Shown here: one piece after another, positions 27,709-36,539 of the stretch
How the letters are laid out: each line of letters begins with the position of its first letter
How positions within the stretch are numbered: the first letter of the stretch is position 1
DNA from: an uncultured Rhodospirillales bacterium
GTDB taxonomy: Bacteria; Pseudomonadota; Alphaproteobacteria; Azospirillales; Azospirillaceae
Direction of reading: 5' to 3'
NCBI GenBank assembly: GCA_903931735.1
Contig: CAIZDL010000226.1
Location: 1-39,567, forward strand
DNA: 39,567 nt
Made by a program: the position numbers and the translations under genes
Notes under the pieces: generated by a model
The model's input: only the letters and a program-made list of their open reading frames with translations
What the model was told of the DNA's origin: nothing
The model's database searches: none

Positions 27709-30177
27709 ATGTCAAAGACCGGGACCATCTGTCCCAATTGCTTCACCTCTGCCGGCACCGGCACCGCGTGCCTCGAGTGCGGAGCCGCGCTCACGGCGCC
27801 CGTCAACGACTTGGTGCTGGCACCAGGATCGGTGCTGGCTGAGCGCTACATGGTCGGCAGAGTGCTGGGCCAAGGCGGCTTCGGCGCCACCTATCTCGGC
27901 CAAGACGTGAAGCTGTCGACGCGGGTTGCGATCAAAGAATATTTGCCGTTTGGCTGCGTGAGTCGCGCCTCCAATCGCAAAGGGCTCCAAGTCAACCCAA
28001 GTATGGCCGAGAGCTATCAATTCGGCCTGACCCGCTTTCTCGATGAAGCGCGGGTCCTGGCGCGCTTTCGCAGTTGTCGAAACATTGTTTCGGTGTTCGA
28101 TTTCTTCGAGGAAAACGGCAGCGCCTATATTGTAATGGAGTTTCTAACCGGCTCGACGCTAAAACACCTGATCGCCAACAGTGATAAGGGGCGGATGCCA
28201 CTGGCCAAAGCCGGGCCGATCCTTGATGCCGTGCTGAACGCTCTCATCGATATTCACGCCCAAAACATTTTGCACCGAGATATCAGCCCCGATAACGTCA
28301 TCATTACCGACACCAACGAGGTGCGTATTCTCGACTTTGGCGCCGCCCGGCAAGCGCTGTCGAGCCACAGCCAAAAAATGTCGGTGATCCTCAAGCCTGG
28401 CTACGCTCCGTTTGAGCAATATCTGGAGACCGGCAACCAGGGGCCATGGTCCGATGTCTATGCCACCGCGGCCACCTTCTACCACGCCGTAACCGGGGTC
28501 AAACCCACCGACGCGCTCGCCCGGATGTCGGGAGATTCGCTCCGTAAGCCCTCGGAACTTCAGATACTCCTGCCGGCCGAGCTTGAACCAACGCTGATGA
28601 AGGCGCTGGCGCTTAAGGTGGAAGACCGCTACCGCAGCGCCGCCGAATTCAGGGCCGAGGTTGCCAAGGCAATGCCGGCGGCGGCCCAGCCGGTTCCTGT
28701 TCCGGTCGCTGTTGCGCCCGCCTCCCCCCTTGCCAAGCCCACAGCGCCCAAGCCGCCCGCCAAACCCGGGGCGGCAGCCCTGCCCGAAGATGTGACGATC
28801 GCGCTCGGCCAACTGACCCGAACGGCGTTTGGCCTGCCGGCAACAGCCCCCGCCGCACCCGACTCGAACCCCCAATTCGACGCCGCGCTGCAATCGGCGC
28901 TCGCGGCCGAAGGCGCCAACGGGGACCTCTTTGACGGCAAGCCGATTTCCGCCCCCGAACTCTCGAAACTGCTTCAAGAGCACACCCGTTACCTCAAGGG
29001 ACAAAAGCTAGGACGGCGACTCGATCTGTCGTTCCGGCGCATGTCGGGCATGGTGCTGCCCAACCTCACCCTGCAAGACAGCGAGTTGCGGGGCTCGCTC
29101 TGGCGGAACTGCACGCTGACTGGGACCAACCTGCGCGGAGCCAACCTTTTTTGCGCCGACTTCACCGGCGCAAAACTGGTCGGCTGCAACTTCCAAAAAG
29201 CCGACCTGCGGGGCACCCGCTTCGATGGCGCCAATCTCACCGAAGCGGTCTTCGACGGCGCCGATTGCCGCGAGGGCATAATGTTCGTCGCCTCCGGCGG
29301 CGGCCTGCTCGATGTGCACCGCGAGCGCGACGCCCGCGCCGCCAGCTTCAACGGCGCCATGCTCGCGCGGTCCAGCTTCTGCTCGGCCGATTTATCGGGG
29401 GTCAACTTCAAAAAGGCGCGGGCGGAGGACACCCGGTTTGACAAGGCCAACCTCGCCAACGCCAACTTCTCCGAAGCCAAAGTTATCCGGGCCGAGTTTA
29501 GCGGCGCCAATCTTTCCGGGGCCGAGTTCACCCTCGCCGACATGCAAGGCGTCGATACCAGCAAGCCCGAATTCGCCCATGCCCGCATCGTCCGCCACCT
29601 TGAAGACATTGAGGACGAACTCCAGGCCAAGATTCTCGATCATAAGCGCTGGGTCGACAGCCTTTCACGCGATGGCAAACGGCTGGTGATGAAGGACTGC
29701 AATCTTAGCGGCCTTCAAATGCAAGAGGTCAACTGGGCGGCGGCGGAGTTTCACAACGTCGAGTTTCACGATGTTGTTCTGCACGGGGCCAAGCTCTCCA
29801 TGGCCACCTTCCGCAAATGCCGGATGACCAACGCCGATATTTCCGCCGTTGAAGGCTGCGGGACCAATTTTAGCGGCAGCAACCTTGCCGGCGCCAATCT
29901 GAGCGACGGTGATTTTTCCATCGTCACCTCGATCAGCAACTCAAAAACCAAGTGGCGCACCAACTTTGAGGGCGCCGACCTGAACGGGGCCTGCTTTGCC
30001 GTGGCCAAACTGACCGACGCCCGCCTCGCCAAAGCCAGTCTCGTCAAAGCCGACCTTTCGGGCGCAAACCTCACCAACGCCGACTTCACCGACGCCGACC
30101 TTACCGGCGCCAACTTCACAGGCGCGAACATTACCGGCGCCACAGGGTTGCCCGCCCATATCCTCGGAAAAAAATAG
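27709..30177 (+). CDS. Serine/threonine protein kinase with N-terminal zinc ribbon and C-terminal pentapeptide repeats
   Basis: An 822-residue cytosolic protein in three parts. Residues 8–24 form a Cys4 zinc ribbon (Cys8, Cys11, Cys21, Cys24). Residues 47–305 are a kinase: P-loop LGQGGFGATY (53–62), Lys76 in VAIKEY, Glu of the C-helix in LDEARVL, catalytic HRDISPDN (His189, Asp191, Asn196; ISP replaces the usual LKP), DFG at 209–211 and GYAPFEQY. A Pro/Ala linker spans about 320–390. From about 430 to the end run pentapeptide repeats of the A(D/N)LXX type, interrupted once around 625–660 by a charged helix. A similar Cys-motif/kinase/pentapeptide layout is known in cyanobacterial SpkB. Substrates are unknown. 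A terminator follows at once. Confidence 0.92.
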   Translation: MSKTGTICPNCFTSAGTGTACLECGAALTAPVNDLVLAPGSVLAERYMVGRVLGQGGFGATYLGQDVKLSTRVAIKEYLPFGCVSRASNRKGLQVNPSMAESYQFGLTRFLDEARVLARFRSCRNIVSVFDFFEENGSAYIVMEFLTGSTLKHLIANSDKGRMPLAKAGPILDAVLNALIDIHAQNILHRDISPDNVIITDTNEVRILDFGAARQALSSHSQKMSVILKPGYAPFEQYLETGNQGPWSDVYATAATFYHAVTGVKPTDALARMSGDSLRKPSELQILLPAELEPTLMKALALKVEDRYRSAAEFRAEVAKAMPAAAQPVPVPVAVAPASPLAKPTAPKPPAKPGAAALPEDVTIALGQLTRTAFGLPATAPAAPDSNPQFDAALQSALAAEGANGDLFDGKPISAPELSKLLQEHTRYLKGQKLGRRLDLSFRRMSGMVLPNLTLQDSELRGSLWRNCTLTGTNLRGANLFCADFTGAKLVGCNFQKADLRGTRFDGANLTEAVFDGADCREGIMFVASGGGLLDVHRERDARAASFNGAMLARSSFCSADLSGVNFKKARAEDTRFDKANLANANFSEAKVIRAEFSGANLSGAEFTLADMQGVDTSKPEFAHARIVRHLEDIEDELQAKILDHKRWVDSLSRDGKRLVMKDCNLSGLQMQEVNWAAAEFHNVEFHDVVLHGAKLSMATFRKCRMTNADISAVEGCGTNFSGSNLAGANLSDGDFSIVTSISNSKTKWRTNFEGADLNGACFAVAKLTDARLAKASLVKADLSGANLTNADFTDADLTGANFTGANITGATGLPAHILGKK

Positions 30178-30203
30178 GGGCGCCCTTTCGGACGCCCCTA
30201 TTT
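30172..30203. terminator. Bidirectional terminator hairpin
   Basis: AAATAGGGGCG (30172–30182) pairs perfectly with CGCCCCTATTT (30193–30203), loop 10 bases. It starts within the kinase stop codon region and ends a few bases before the ecm stop on the other strand. T-rich tracts follow on both sides (CACTTTTTATT on plus, the complement of AAAAAAA on minus), so it can serve both converging genes. Confidence 0.85.
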
Positions 30204-30209
30204 CACTTT

Positions 30210-32180
30210 TTATTCGGCGCGCTCGGCCACCAACTCAACGATATCCGCCATGATCTGGGTAAGATCATAGTCTTTGGGCGTATAAACCCGCGCCACCCCG
30301 GACGCTTTCAAGATCACAGCATCCTCGACCGGAATAATACCACCGACCACCAGTGGAATATGCCCAAGCCCGGCCGCTTTCATCCGTTCCAGAACATCGG
30401 CAACCAAGGCGAGGTGGGAGCCCGAGAGAATTGATAGCCCGACCACATGAACGCCCTCTTCAACCGCGGCGTTAACAATTTGAGCGGGTGTAAGCCGAAT
30501 TCCCTCGTAAACCACCTCCAGGCCCGCATCGCGGGCACGCACCGCGATCTGTTCGGCGCCATTGGAATGGCCATCCAGCCCCGGCTTGCCGACCAGCATT
30601 TTGATCCGCCGGCCCAAACGATCCGACACCACGCCGACCCGGCTACGCACCCGCGCCAGCGCCTCGCCGCTTGGTGCCACCCCGGCCTTGGAAACGCCGG
30701 TCGGCGCCCGGAACTCGCCAAATATTTCCCGCAGCGTGCCTGCCCATTCGCCGCCAGTGACCCCGGCATGGGCGCACACGATCGAGGCCGGCATGATATT
30801 GGTGCCGTCCTTGGCCGCCGCCACAAGCCCCGCCAGCGCCTCCGCCACCGCCTTGCCGTCGCGCCCGGCCCGCCACGCCTGAAGCCGGGCAATCTGCTCT
30901 GCCTCGGCCTTGGGGTCCACCGAGAGAAACCCACCATCTTCGCCGGCGGTCAAGGGCGAGGGGGCATTTTCCTTAAACTTGTTGACGCCAACCACGGTGA
31001 TCTCGCCCAACTCGATCGCGGCAAGGCGCCGGGCGTTCGATTCGACCAACCGCTGTTTAAAGTACGACGACTCGACCGCCGCCACCGCGCCGCCCATGGC
31101 ATCAATGCGCGCCAACTCGGCCCGCGCCTCGGCCGACAACTCTTCCACCTTGGCCTCAATCACCGGGCTGCCGGTAAAGAGGTCGCCATACTCCAAAAGG
31201 TCGGTCTCGTAGGCCATAATCTGTTGAAGACGCAGGCTCCATTGCTGGTCCCACGGCCGGGGCAAGCCCAGCGCCTCGTTCCAGGCCGGCAACTGCACGG
31301 CGCGGGCGCGGGCGTCTTTTGAAAGAACAACGGCCAGCATTTCCAACAAGATACGGTAAACATTGTTTTCCGGCTGTTGCTCGGTCAACCCCAGCGAGTT
31401 GACCTGAACGCCATAGCGGAACCGGCGCAGTTTCTCATCGGTGACGCCGTAGCGGTCGCGGGCAATCTCATCCCACAGGCGGCCAAACGCGCGCATCTTG
31501 CACAGCTCGGTGACAAAGCGGATGCCGGCATTGACGAAAAAGCTAATTCGCCCAACCACCTCGGCAAACTCCGACGGCTGGACCTGACCGCTCGCCTTCA
31601 CCGCATCCAGCACCGCCACCGCCGTCGCCAGCGCATAGGCCAGCTCTTGAACCGGCGTCGCCCCGGCCTCCTGAAGGTGGTAGGAGCAAACGTTGGTGGG
31701 GTTCCACTTCGGCGCCTCGCGCACGGTGAATGCGATAACGTCGGCGGTCAACCGCAGGCTGGGGCCGGGCGGAAAGATATGAGTCCCGCGCGAGAGATAT
31801 TCCTTGATAATATCATTTTGGGTTGTGCCATTCAACTGCGCCCGCGACGCCCCCTGCCGTTCGGCAGCCGCGACATAAAGCGCAAGCAACCACGGCGCCG
31901 GAGCGTTTATAGTCATCGAGGTGTTCATCTCGACCAGTGGAATGCCCTCGAACAGGGTCTCCATGTCACCGAGATGACACACCGGGACACCGACTTTACC
32001 AACCTCGCCCTTCGCCAGCGGGTGATCGGAGTCGTAACCGGTCTGCGTTGGCAGGTCGAACGCCACCGACAAACCGGTCTGGCCCCGGGCCAGATTCGTG
32101 CGGTAGAGCCGGTTTGAGGCCGCTGCCGTCGAATGGCCGGAATAGGTGCGGAACAGCCAGGGCTTTTCACGAACGCTCAT
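30210..32180 (-). CDS. ecm: Ethylmalonyl-CoA mutase (coenzyme B12-dependent)
   Basis: Interconverts (2R)-ethylmalonyl-CoA and (2S)-methylsuccinyl-CoA in the ethylmalonyl-CoA pathway for acetate/C2 assimilation; also called MeaA. The 656-residue single-chain product fits the family length. The start MSVREKPWLFRTYSGHSTA is characteristic of Ecm. The barrel has SVAFDLPTQTGYDSDHP, TMTINAPA-like SMTINAPAPWLLALY and GTTQNDIIKEYLSRGTHIFPP. The C-terminal B12 domain has the DxHxxG motif in GKPGLDGHSNGAEQ, then GLSILSGSH. The divergent neighbour is ccr, the preceding pathway step, which supports Ecm over methylmalonyl-CoA mutase. The ATG at 32180 is preferred over an upstream frame reaching into the ccr leader. 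Confidence 0.94.
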   Translation of the reverse strand: MSVREKPWLFRTYSGHSTAAASNRLYRTNLARGQTGLSVAFDLPTQTGYDSDHPLAKGEVGKVGVPVCHLGDMETLFEGIPLVEMNTSMTINAPAPWLLALYVAAAERQGASRAQLNGTTQNDIIKEYLSRGTHIFPPGPSLRLTADVIAFTVREAPKWNPTNVCSYHLQEAGATPVQELAYALATAVAVLDAVKASGQVQPSEFAEVVGRISFFVNAGIRFVTELCKMRAFGRLWDEIARDRYGVTDEKLRRFRYGVQVNSLGLTEQQPENNVYRILLEMLAVVLSKDARARAVQLPAWNEALGLPRPWDQQWSLRLQQIMAYETDLLEYGDLFTGSPVIEAKVEELSAEARAELARIDAMGGAVAAVESSYFKQRLVESNARRLAAIELGEITVVGVNKFKENAPSPLTAGEDGGFLSVDPKAEAEQIARLQAWRAGRDGKAVAEALAGLVAAAKDGTNIMPASIVCAHAGVTGGEWAGTLREIFGEFRAPTGVSKAGVAPSGEALARVRSRVGVVSDRLGRRIKMLVGKPGLDGHSNGAEQIAVRARDAGLEVVYEGIRLTPAQIVNAAVEEGVHVVGLSILSGSHLALVADVLERMKAAGLGHIPLVVGGIIPVEDAVILKASGVARVYTPKDYDLTQIMADIVELVAERAE

Positions 32181-32355
32181 GGGAGACCTCGGTTGAGACA
32201 GATCATTGCGGCGTTGCAAAGCAACTAGCAATTTGTTTAATGTGTGCGGGTTCGATGGTCCACTGGATTTCGTCAAAAACAACCAATATCCTGCGGGTGC
32301 GAGCCCTCGGCGCTGTCGCGGTGCCCCCCCTTGAGCTTGTAAGGAACAGCAAGGC
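32181..32355. promoter_or_regulatory. Divergent promoter region ecm / ccr
   Basis: 175 bases must drive both pathway genes. It contains TTGCAAA at 32214–32220 and GCAATTTG at 32228–32235, an imperfect inverted pair. RamB/ScfR-type regulators of ethylmalonyl-CoA and acetate genes are known to bind TTTGCAAA-like sites, so this is a candidate operator, on weak evidence. The ccr ribosome-binding site AAGGA precedes its ATG. Confidence 0.35.
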
Positions 32356-33621
32356 ATGAATCAATCCGCCCCCTCCGCCCCGCCGAAGGACCTTTACGAG
32401 GTTGGGGAAATTCCGCCGCTTGGCCATGTGCCGGCGAAAATGTACGCTTGGGCAATTCGCCGCGAGCGCCATGGCGAGCCGGAAGTCGCCATGCAGGTGG
32501 AGGTCGTCGAGACCCCGACCATCAGCCCCGACGAGGTGCTGATTATGGTGATGGCGGCGGGCGTCAACTACAACGGCGTCTGGGCCTGCCTTGGCAAGCC
32601 GATTTCAACCTTCGATTACCACAAGGCGGCGTATCACATCGCGGGCTCCGACGCCTCAGGTGTGGTCTGGGCCGTGGGCAGCAAGGTCAAGCGCTTCAAA
32701 GTTGGCGATGAAGTGGTTGTTCACTGCAATCAGGACGATGGTGACGACGAAGAGTGCAATGGCGGCGATCCGATGAACTCGCCCAGCCAACGCATTTGGG
32801 GCTATGAGACCGCAGACGGCTCTTTTGCGCAATTCACGCGCGTGCAGTCGCGCCAAGTTATGCACCGGCCGCGCCATTTGTCGTGGGAAGAGAGCGCCTG
32901 CTACACACTCACCCTCGCCACCGCTTACCGCATGTTGTTCGGCCATCGTCCGCATATTTTGCGGCCGGGTCACAACGTGCTGGTGTGGGGCGCCTCGGGC
33001 GGCCTGGGCTCGATGGCCATTCAGCTCATCGCCACGGCTGGCGCCAACCCGATCGGCATTATCTCCGACGAGTCGAAGCGCGATTTCGTGATGCAGCTCG
33101 GCGCCAAGGGCGTGATCAACCGCAATCAATTCGATTGCTGGGGCCAGCTTCCCGATGTTGACGACGCCGCCGCCTATAACGCCTACCTCAAAAAGGTGCG
33201 CGCGTTCGGTAAGGCGATCTGGGACATCACGGGCAAGGGCAACGATGTTGATTTCGTCTTCGAGCATCCCGGCGAGGCCACCTTCCCGGTTTCGTGCTTT
33301 GTCGTGAAGCGGGGCGGCATGGTTGTGTTCTGCGCTGGCACCACCGGCTACAACCTGACCTTTGACGCGCGCTTTGTGTGGATGCGCCAAAAGCGCATTC
33401 AGGGCAGCCATTTCGCCAACCTGCTCCAGGCCAGCCAGGCCAACGAGCTGGTGATCGAGCGCCGGATCGACCCCTGCATGAGCGAAGTGTTTTCGTGGGC
33501 CGACATTCCGCGCGCCCACACCAAAATGTGGAAGAACCAGCACAAGCCCGGCAACATGGCGGTGTTGGTCAACGCCAAGCGTCCCGGCCTGCACACCCTC
33601 GAGGATGCCATCGAGGCGTGA
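32356..33621 (+). CDS. ccr: Crotonyl-CoA carboxylase/reductase
   Basis: Reductive carboxylation of crotonyl-CoA with NADPH and CO2 to (2S)-ethylmalonyl-CoA, the key step of the ethylmalonyl-CoA pathway. The 421-residue medium-chain dehydrogenase/reductase starts with the family-specific KDLYEVGEIPPLGHVPAKMYAWAIR. It has GVNYNGVWACLGKP, WGYETADGSFAQFTRVQ, the nucleotide-binding GASGGLGSMAIQL and QGSHFANLLQA. The Asn of NYN, the Glu of GYE and the His of GSHF correspond to residues known to bind CO2 in this family. Divergent from ecm. A UUCG-loop terminator follows. Confidence 0.97.
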   Translation: MNQSAPSAPPKDLYEVGEIPPLGHVPAKMYAWAIRRERHGEPEVAMQVEVVETPTISPDEVLIMVMAAGVNYNGVWACLGKPISTFDYHKAAYHIAGSDASGVVWAVGSKVKRFKVGDEVVVHCNQDDGDDEECNGGDPMNSPSQRIWGYETADGSFAQFTRVQSRQVMHRPRHLSWEESACYTLTLATAYRMLFGHRPHILRPGHNVLVWGASGGLGSMAIQLIATAGANPIGIISDESKRDFVMQLGAKGVINRNQFDCWGQLPDVDDAAAYNAYLKKVRAFGKAIWDITGKGNDVDFVFEHPGEATFPVSCFVVKRGGMVVFCAGTTGYNLTFDARFVWMRQKRIQGSHFANLLQASQANELVIERRIDPCMSEVFSWADIPRAHTKMWKNQHKPGNMAVLVNAKRPGLHTLEDAIEA

Positions 33622-33642
33622 GGGTTGAGGTACTAAGCCTTT

Positions 33643-33677
33643 AAAAAAGCGGGGGGCTTCGGCCTCCCGCTTTTTTT
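33643..33677 (+). terminator. Rho-independent terminator after ccr
   Basis: Stem GCGGGGGGC/GCCTCCCGC (33649–33657 and 33662–33670, one G·T pair) closes a TTCG tetraloop of the very stable C(UUCG)G type, followed by seven T (33671–33677). An A6 tract on the left could pair with the T-run and allow weak function in the other direction. Confidence 0.92.
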
Positions 33678-33715
33678 GTGCCCAAAATTGACGCCGATCG
33701 CCCCCCCCCCTGCGC

Positions 33716-33895
33716 GACCCGCTCTCGTGGGCCGCATCCGTTAACTTGCTCAAAAGTCCGGGTTTCCAAAGGCCCCGGCCGTTGGTCGCCGAAGGCAATC
33801 TGAACGTTTTGTCGGGGCTTTGCCCCGCCGACCCCACCAAAGGCCACCGGCCGTTGGAAACCGTTAACCCAGCAAGTTTAAGGACCCGCTCTAGC
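33716..33895. repeat. Dispersed hairpin-rich element, copy 1
   Basis: The core (33752–33894) is the inverted copy of the element at 37439–37582. Shared blocks include GGTTTCCAAAGG near both ends, a central GGGGC/GCCCC hairpin, GCCGAAGGCAATC, GTTAACCCAGCAAG and the TAGAGCG end. The element end on the right supplies the stop codon of the minus-strand nucleotidyltransferase-fold gene. GACCCGCTCT is present on both sides (33716–33725 and 33883–33892). A ten-C run lies just before it (33701–33710). Confidence 0.8.
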
Positions 33896-35063
33896 GCCTT
33901 CGGCCAACGATGCCCGAACACGCCCCGCCGATGACCCGGGCGAGGCGCACGCCATAGTAGAGAAAGCCCAACCAGTCCGGCAGACGCAGCCAGCCGCGAT
34001 CACGCTCGGAGGGCTGCGCCCGGTTCGCCAGCGCGGCCCAGCGCGCGGCGGGTCTGCGATACATCAGCGCGTCCCACACCACATAGCGCAAGCCGCCGAA
34101 TCGATGAAAGGCGGCGCGATCGTCACCATCACCCGTGCCGGCGATCACCGCGCGCAACGGCCGGGCAGCGCGCCTGGCCCGGCCGATCAACGCCGCCTCC
34201 CGGGCCAACACGGCGGGCAGCGACACGCCGATCAGATCTTCGACCAGGACCATCGCCAGCGCCAACTGCCGCTCCACCCCCGCCCGCCGGGCAAGATCGA
34301 GCGCCGCCGGCCAATCCACCACGCCCGAGCGCTGAAACGCCGCCATATCCGCCAGCCAATACAGCAAAGACCACACGTGATTGGTGCCATGATACGCCGC
34401 GTATACCACCGCCGCTTCGGGTCCGAGCGTGGGGATGTGCTGGCCGCCGATGGAAACCCGCGCTACATTTTCAAAGGGCCGAACCAGCCGGCAGGGCAGC
34501 AAGCGGTCATCATCGCCAAACCTGACATGCAGCTCAAGCGGGAAGGAAAATCGCTGGTGATAGAGCGATACCGCATTGGTATTGCGCGCAATCAACTGTC
34601 CATTTTCTCCATAACCAAGCGTACACAACAGGTCGAGCGCCGCAGCTTCGGCCTCAGGCCGGACCATCAGGTCAATATCCCGCGAAAATCTCCGCCACGG
34701 GTCGCCATAAAGAAGCTCTGACAGCGCTGGCCCTTTGAGCACCACCAGCTCGATGCCAGCGGCCTGAAATGCGGTGGCGACGCCGACCAGCTCGCCCCCC
34801 AGCGCCAACATCCGCCGAGTGGCCTGCCTTTGCAACTCAAGCAGTTGGACGCGAACCGCCTCGGGCACCGGGCCGTCGGCCGCCAGCGCCGGCCCCATCA
34901 GCGGCACAACCCGGTGATGCCCGACGGCATCGAGAAAGCGCCCCCAATCAATCCCAAACGGCGCGTGAAGAATGACGGGCCGAAAGGAAGCCGCCATCAC
35001 ATCCAGCAAGAAGCGCAGCTCCGCTGGCAACTGGGTCCGCCAGAACGCCGCCGCTGCAATCAT
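33891..35063 (-). CDS. Nucleotidyltransferase-fold protein (NTP_transf_5-like)
   Basis: A 390-residue protein with the signature of the uncharacterised nucleotidyltransferase family PF14907: VLKGPALSELLYGDPWRRFSRDIDLMVRPE (about residues 106–135), with the Asp pair of DIDLMV as likely metal ligands. Members commonly lie in polysaccharide and lasso-peptide loci and their substrate is mostly unknown. It follows the GT61 gene on the same strand after 10 bases, so co-transcription and a role in surface glycan building are likely but inferred. The stop codon is part of the repeat element's TAGAGCGG edge. Confidence 0.82.
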   Translation of the reverse strand: MIAAAAFWRTQLPAELRFLLDVMAASFRPVILHAPFGIDWGRFLDAVGHHRVVPLMGPALAADGPVPEAVRVQLLELQRQATRRMLALGGELVGVATAFQAAGIELVVLKGPALSELLYGDPWRRFSRDIDLMVRPEAEAAALDLLCTLGYGENGQLIARNTNAVSLYHQRFSFPLELHVRFGDDDRLLPCRLVRPFENVARVSIGGQHIPTLGPEAAVVYAAYHGTNHVWSLLYWLADMAAFQRSGVVDWPAALDLARRAGVERQLALAMVLVEDLIGVSLPAVLAREAALIGRARRAARPLRAVIAGTGDGDDRAAFHRFGGLRYVVWDALMYRRPAARWAALANRAQPSERDRGWLRLPDWLGFLYYGVRLARVIGGACSGIVGRRR

Positions 35064-35073
35064 CGCCCCGCAC

Positions 35074-36288
35074 CTAGCTGGCGAGAGCCTGATCCGTGAT
35101 ATTTTTTAGCGCCTCGATATTGATCACCATATCCCGTTGGGGCGATATACTGTCATCGCAAATCAGGCGCCCATAACGACAGCCACTCAGCGATGAGTAT
35201 ATCCAATTCACACAGTGAAGATATGAGGCCGGGATAAGTTCTATCAATGTTGCGCCCGGGGATGAAAACGCCATGTTAATTCCAGCCGCCCCATTCGGCA
35301 TAACGACCACCCGAGCATTGCTGAATATCTCTATCTGTTCTTTGACAGAATAATCTTCCATCATCATGGTCTTGAAACCGCGCGCATCCAGCGCGGCAAC
35401 AACTTGGTCCTCGTTCAACAGCCGGCGCGCCCCGGCCTTCCGGCGCGACACATAGATCAGGTCTCGCGGATGGCCCTCCGCCACGCCAAAGGCCGGCTTC
35501 AACCGCTCCTTCAACCACTTGATATTGCGAATCGACGCATTTCCGGGGGCAATACACGACGAAAAATAGAGACAATCCGCCTGAAGCATCCAGCCATCGA
35601 AGGGCAACAGCCGTTCGGCGCCAATCCCCAACGCCGCCAGTGTTTCAACCTGAAAGGGTAGTAGCGGAGAATGAATAATCAGCGGCAGATCTTTTAGGCC
35701 CGGAATAACATCGTGCCACCAAATTCGCGGCAGCATCTCCAACAGCCAGTGATGATAATTATAAAAACTCGGCCCGCTCAGCAACATCGCCGGACTATTG
35801 AGGCAACGGTCAACATCGCGATCGATGTAATACTTCGTATCGAGCCGAGATGTGAAGTTATCTGAACCAAGCTGATAATCAACGCTGAATTGAGCTGAAC
35901 GCCGCGTGCTGTGTGCTCCGTACCAAACCTTGCTCTCTTCAGTTAAAGTACGATTATGATAAGATTCATCCATAATCAAATGGCGATCGAGAATGATACC
36001 AAACCCGGGCCGTTCAACACGAACATTTTCCAGGCGCGCAACAAAGGGCTGGGACGTGGCCCGAACCGTGCCGGTATCTAAATTTAAGTTAACGCCGAAC
36101 TCTTCTGTTCTGGAAAATACGTCATCAGGGAAGCCGGTATCGACACGAAACTGTGGCGCGACCAGCGCTGGCTCAACCGGCGAGTCCGCAAAATAAACAA
36201 GGTTCCCCGAACCAGTAATCAACCCAGCTGCGTCAACCGGCTTGCACCATTTTTCGACGGAAATATATTCATGCGAGGTAATTCGCAT
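35074..36288 (-). CDS. Glycosyltransferase family 61 protein (DUF563)
   Basis: A 404-residue cytosolic glycosyltransferase. The GT61 core shows FYNYHHWLLEMLPRIW (about residues 176–191), LIYVSRRKAGARRLLNEDQVV and VVVMPNGAAGINMAFSSPGATLIELIP, the last corresponding to the usual HGAGLTN motif but with Asn-Gly-Ala-Ala in place of His-Gly-Ala-Gly. Bacterial GT61 proteins build capsule and O-antigen-like glycans; donor and acceptor are not evident. Start ATG at 36288, with an AAGGGAG sequence upstream. It heads a two-gene unit with the nucleotidyltransferase-fold gene. Base composition is slightly more AT-rich than its neighbours, which may reflect transfer. Confidence 0.88.
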   Translation of the reverse strand: MRITSHEYISVEKWCKPVDAAGLITGSGNLVYFADSPVEPALVAPQFRVDTGFPDDVFSRTEEFGVNLNLDTGTVRATSQPFVARLENVRVERPGFGIILDRHLIMDESYHNRTLTEESKVWYGAHSTRRSAQFSVDYQLGSDNFTSRLDTKYYIDRDVDRCLNSPAMLLSGPSFYNYHHWLLEMLPRIWWHDVIPGLKDLPLIIHSPLLPFQVETLAALGIGAERLLPFDGWMLQADCLYFSSCIAPGNASIRNIKWLKERLKPAFGVAEGHPRDLIYVSRRKAGARRLLNEDQVVAALDARGFKTMMMEDYSVKEQIEIFSNARVVVMPNGAAGINMAFSSPGATLIELIPASYLHCVNWIYSSLSGCRYGRLICDDSISPQRDMVINIEALKNITDQALAS

Positions 36289-36539
36289 TAGAAAACTCCC
36301 TTTATTGCCGGGGCGCTCTTTATTGCGAGCATCGTTGACTATACTGCCATTACTTTATGGCGCCCTAACGCTGTTGGCAAGAAGGAAATCAACATCGCGC
36401 CCCAGCCGCGCGACCACCCGGCGTTCAGAGGTGCGAGCGATAAATGATTTCTGGCCAGGGGGCCGATCTTGCCTTAAAAATCCTGGCCGCGCCGCTATCA
36501 ACGAAGGCGCTAAATCTGCGACCGCCAGAAGGGGTGGTG
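36289..36539. promoter_or_regulatory. Divergent intergenic region GT61 / hemerythrin
   Basis: 251 bases with no supported gene. It must contain both promoters, and is AT-richer toward the GT61 side. No operator recognised. Confidence 0.35.

Noticed and set aside
32656-33921. 421-codon minus-strand frame
   Set aside because: Antisense to ccr; no recognisable domain.
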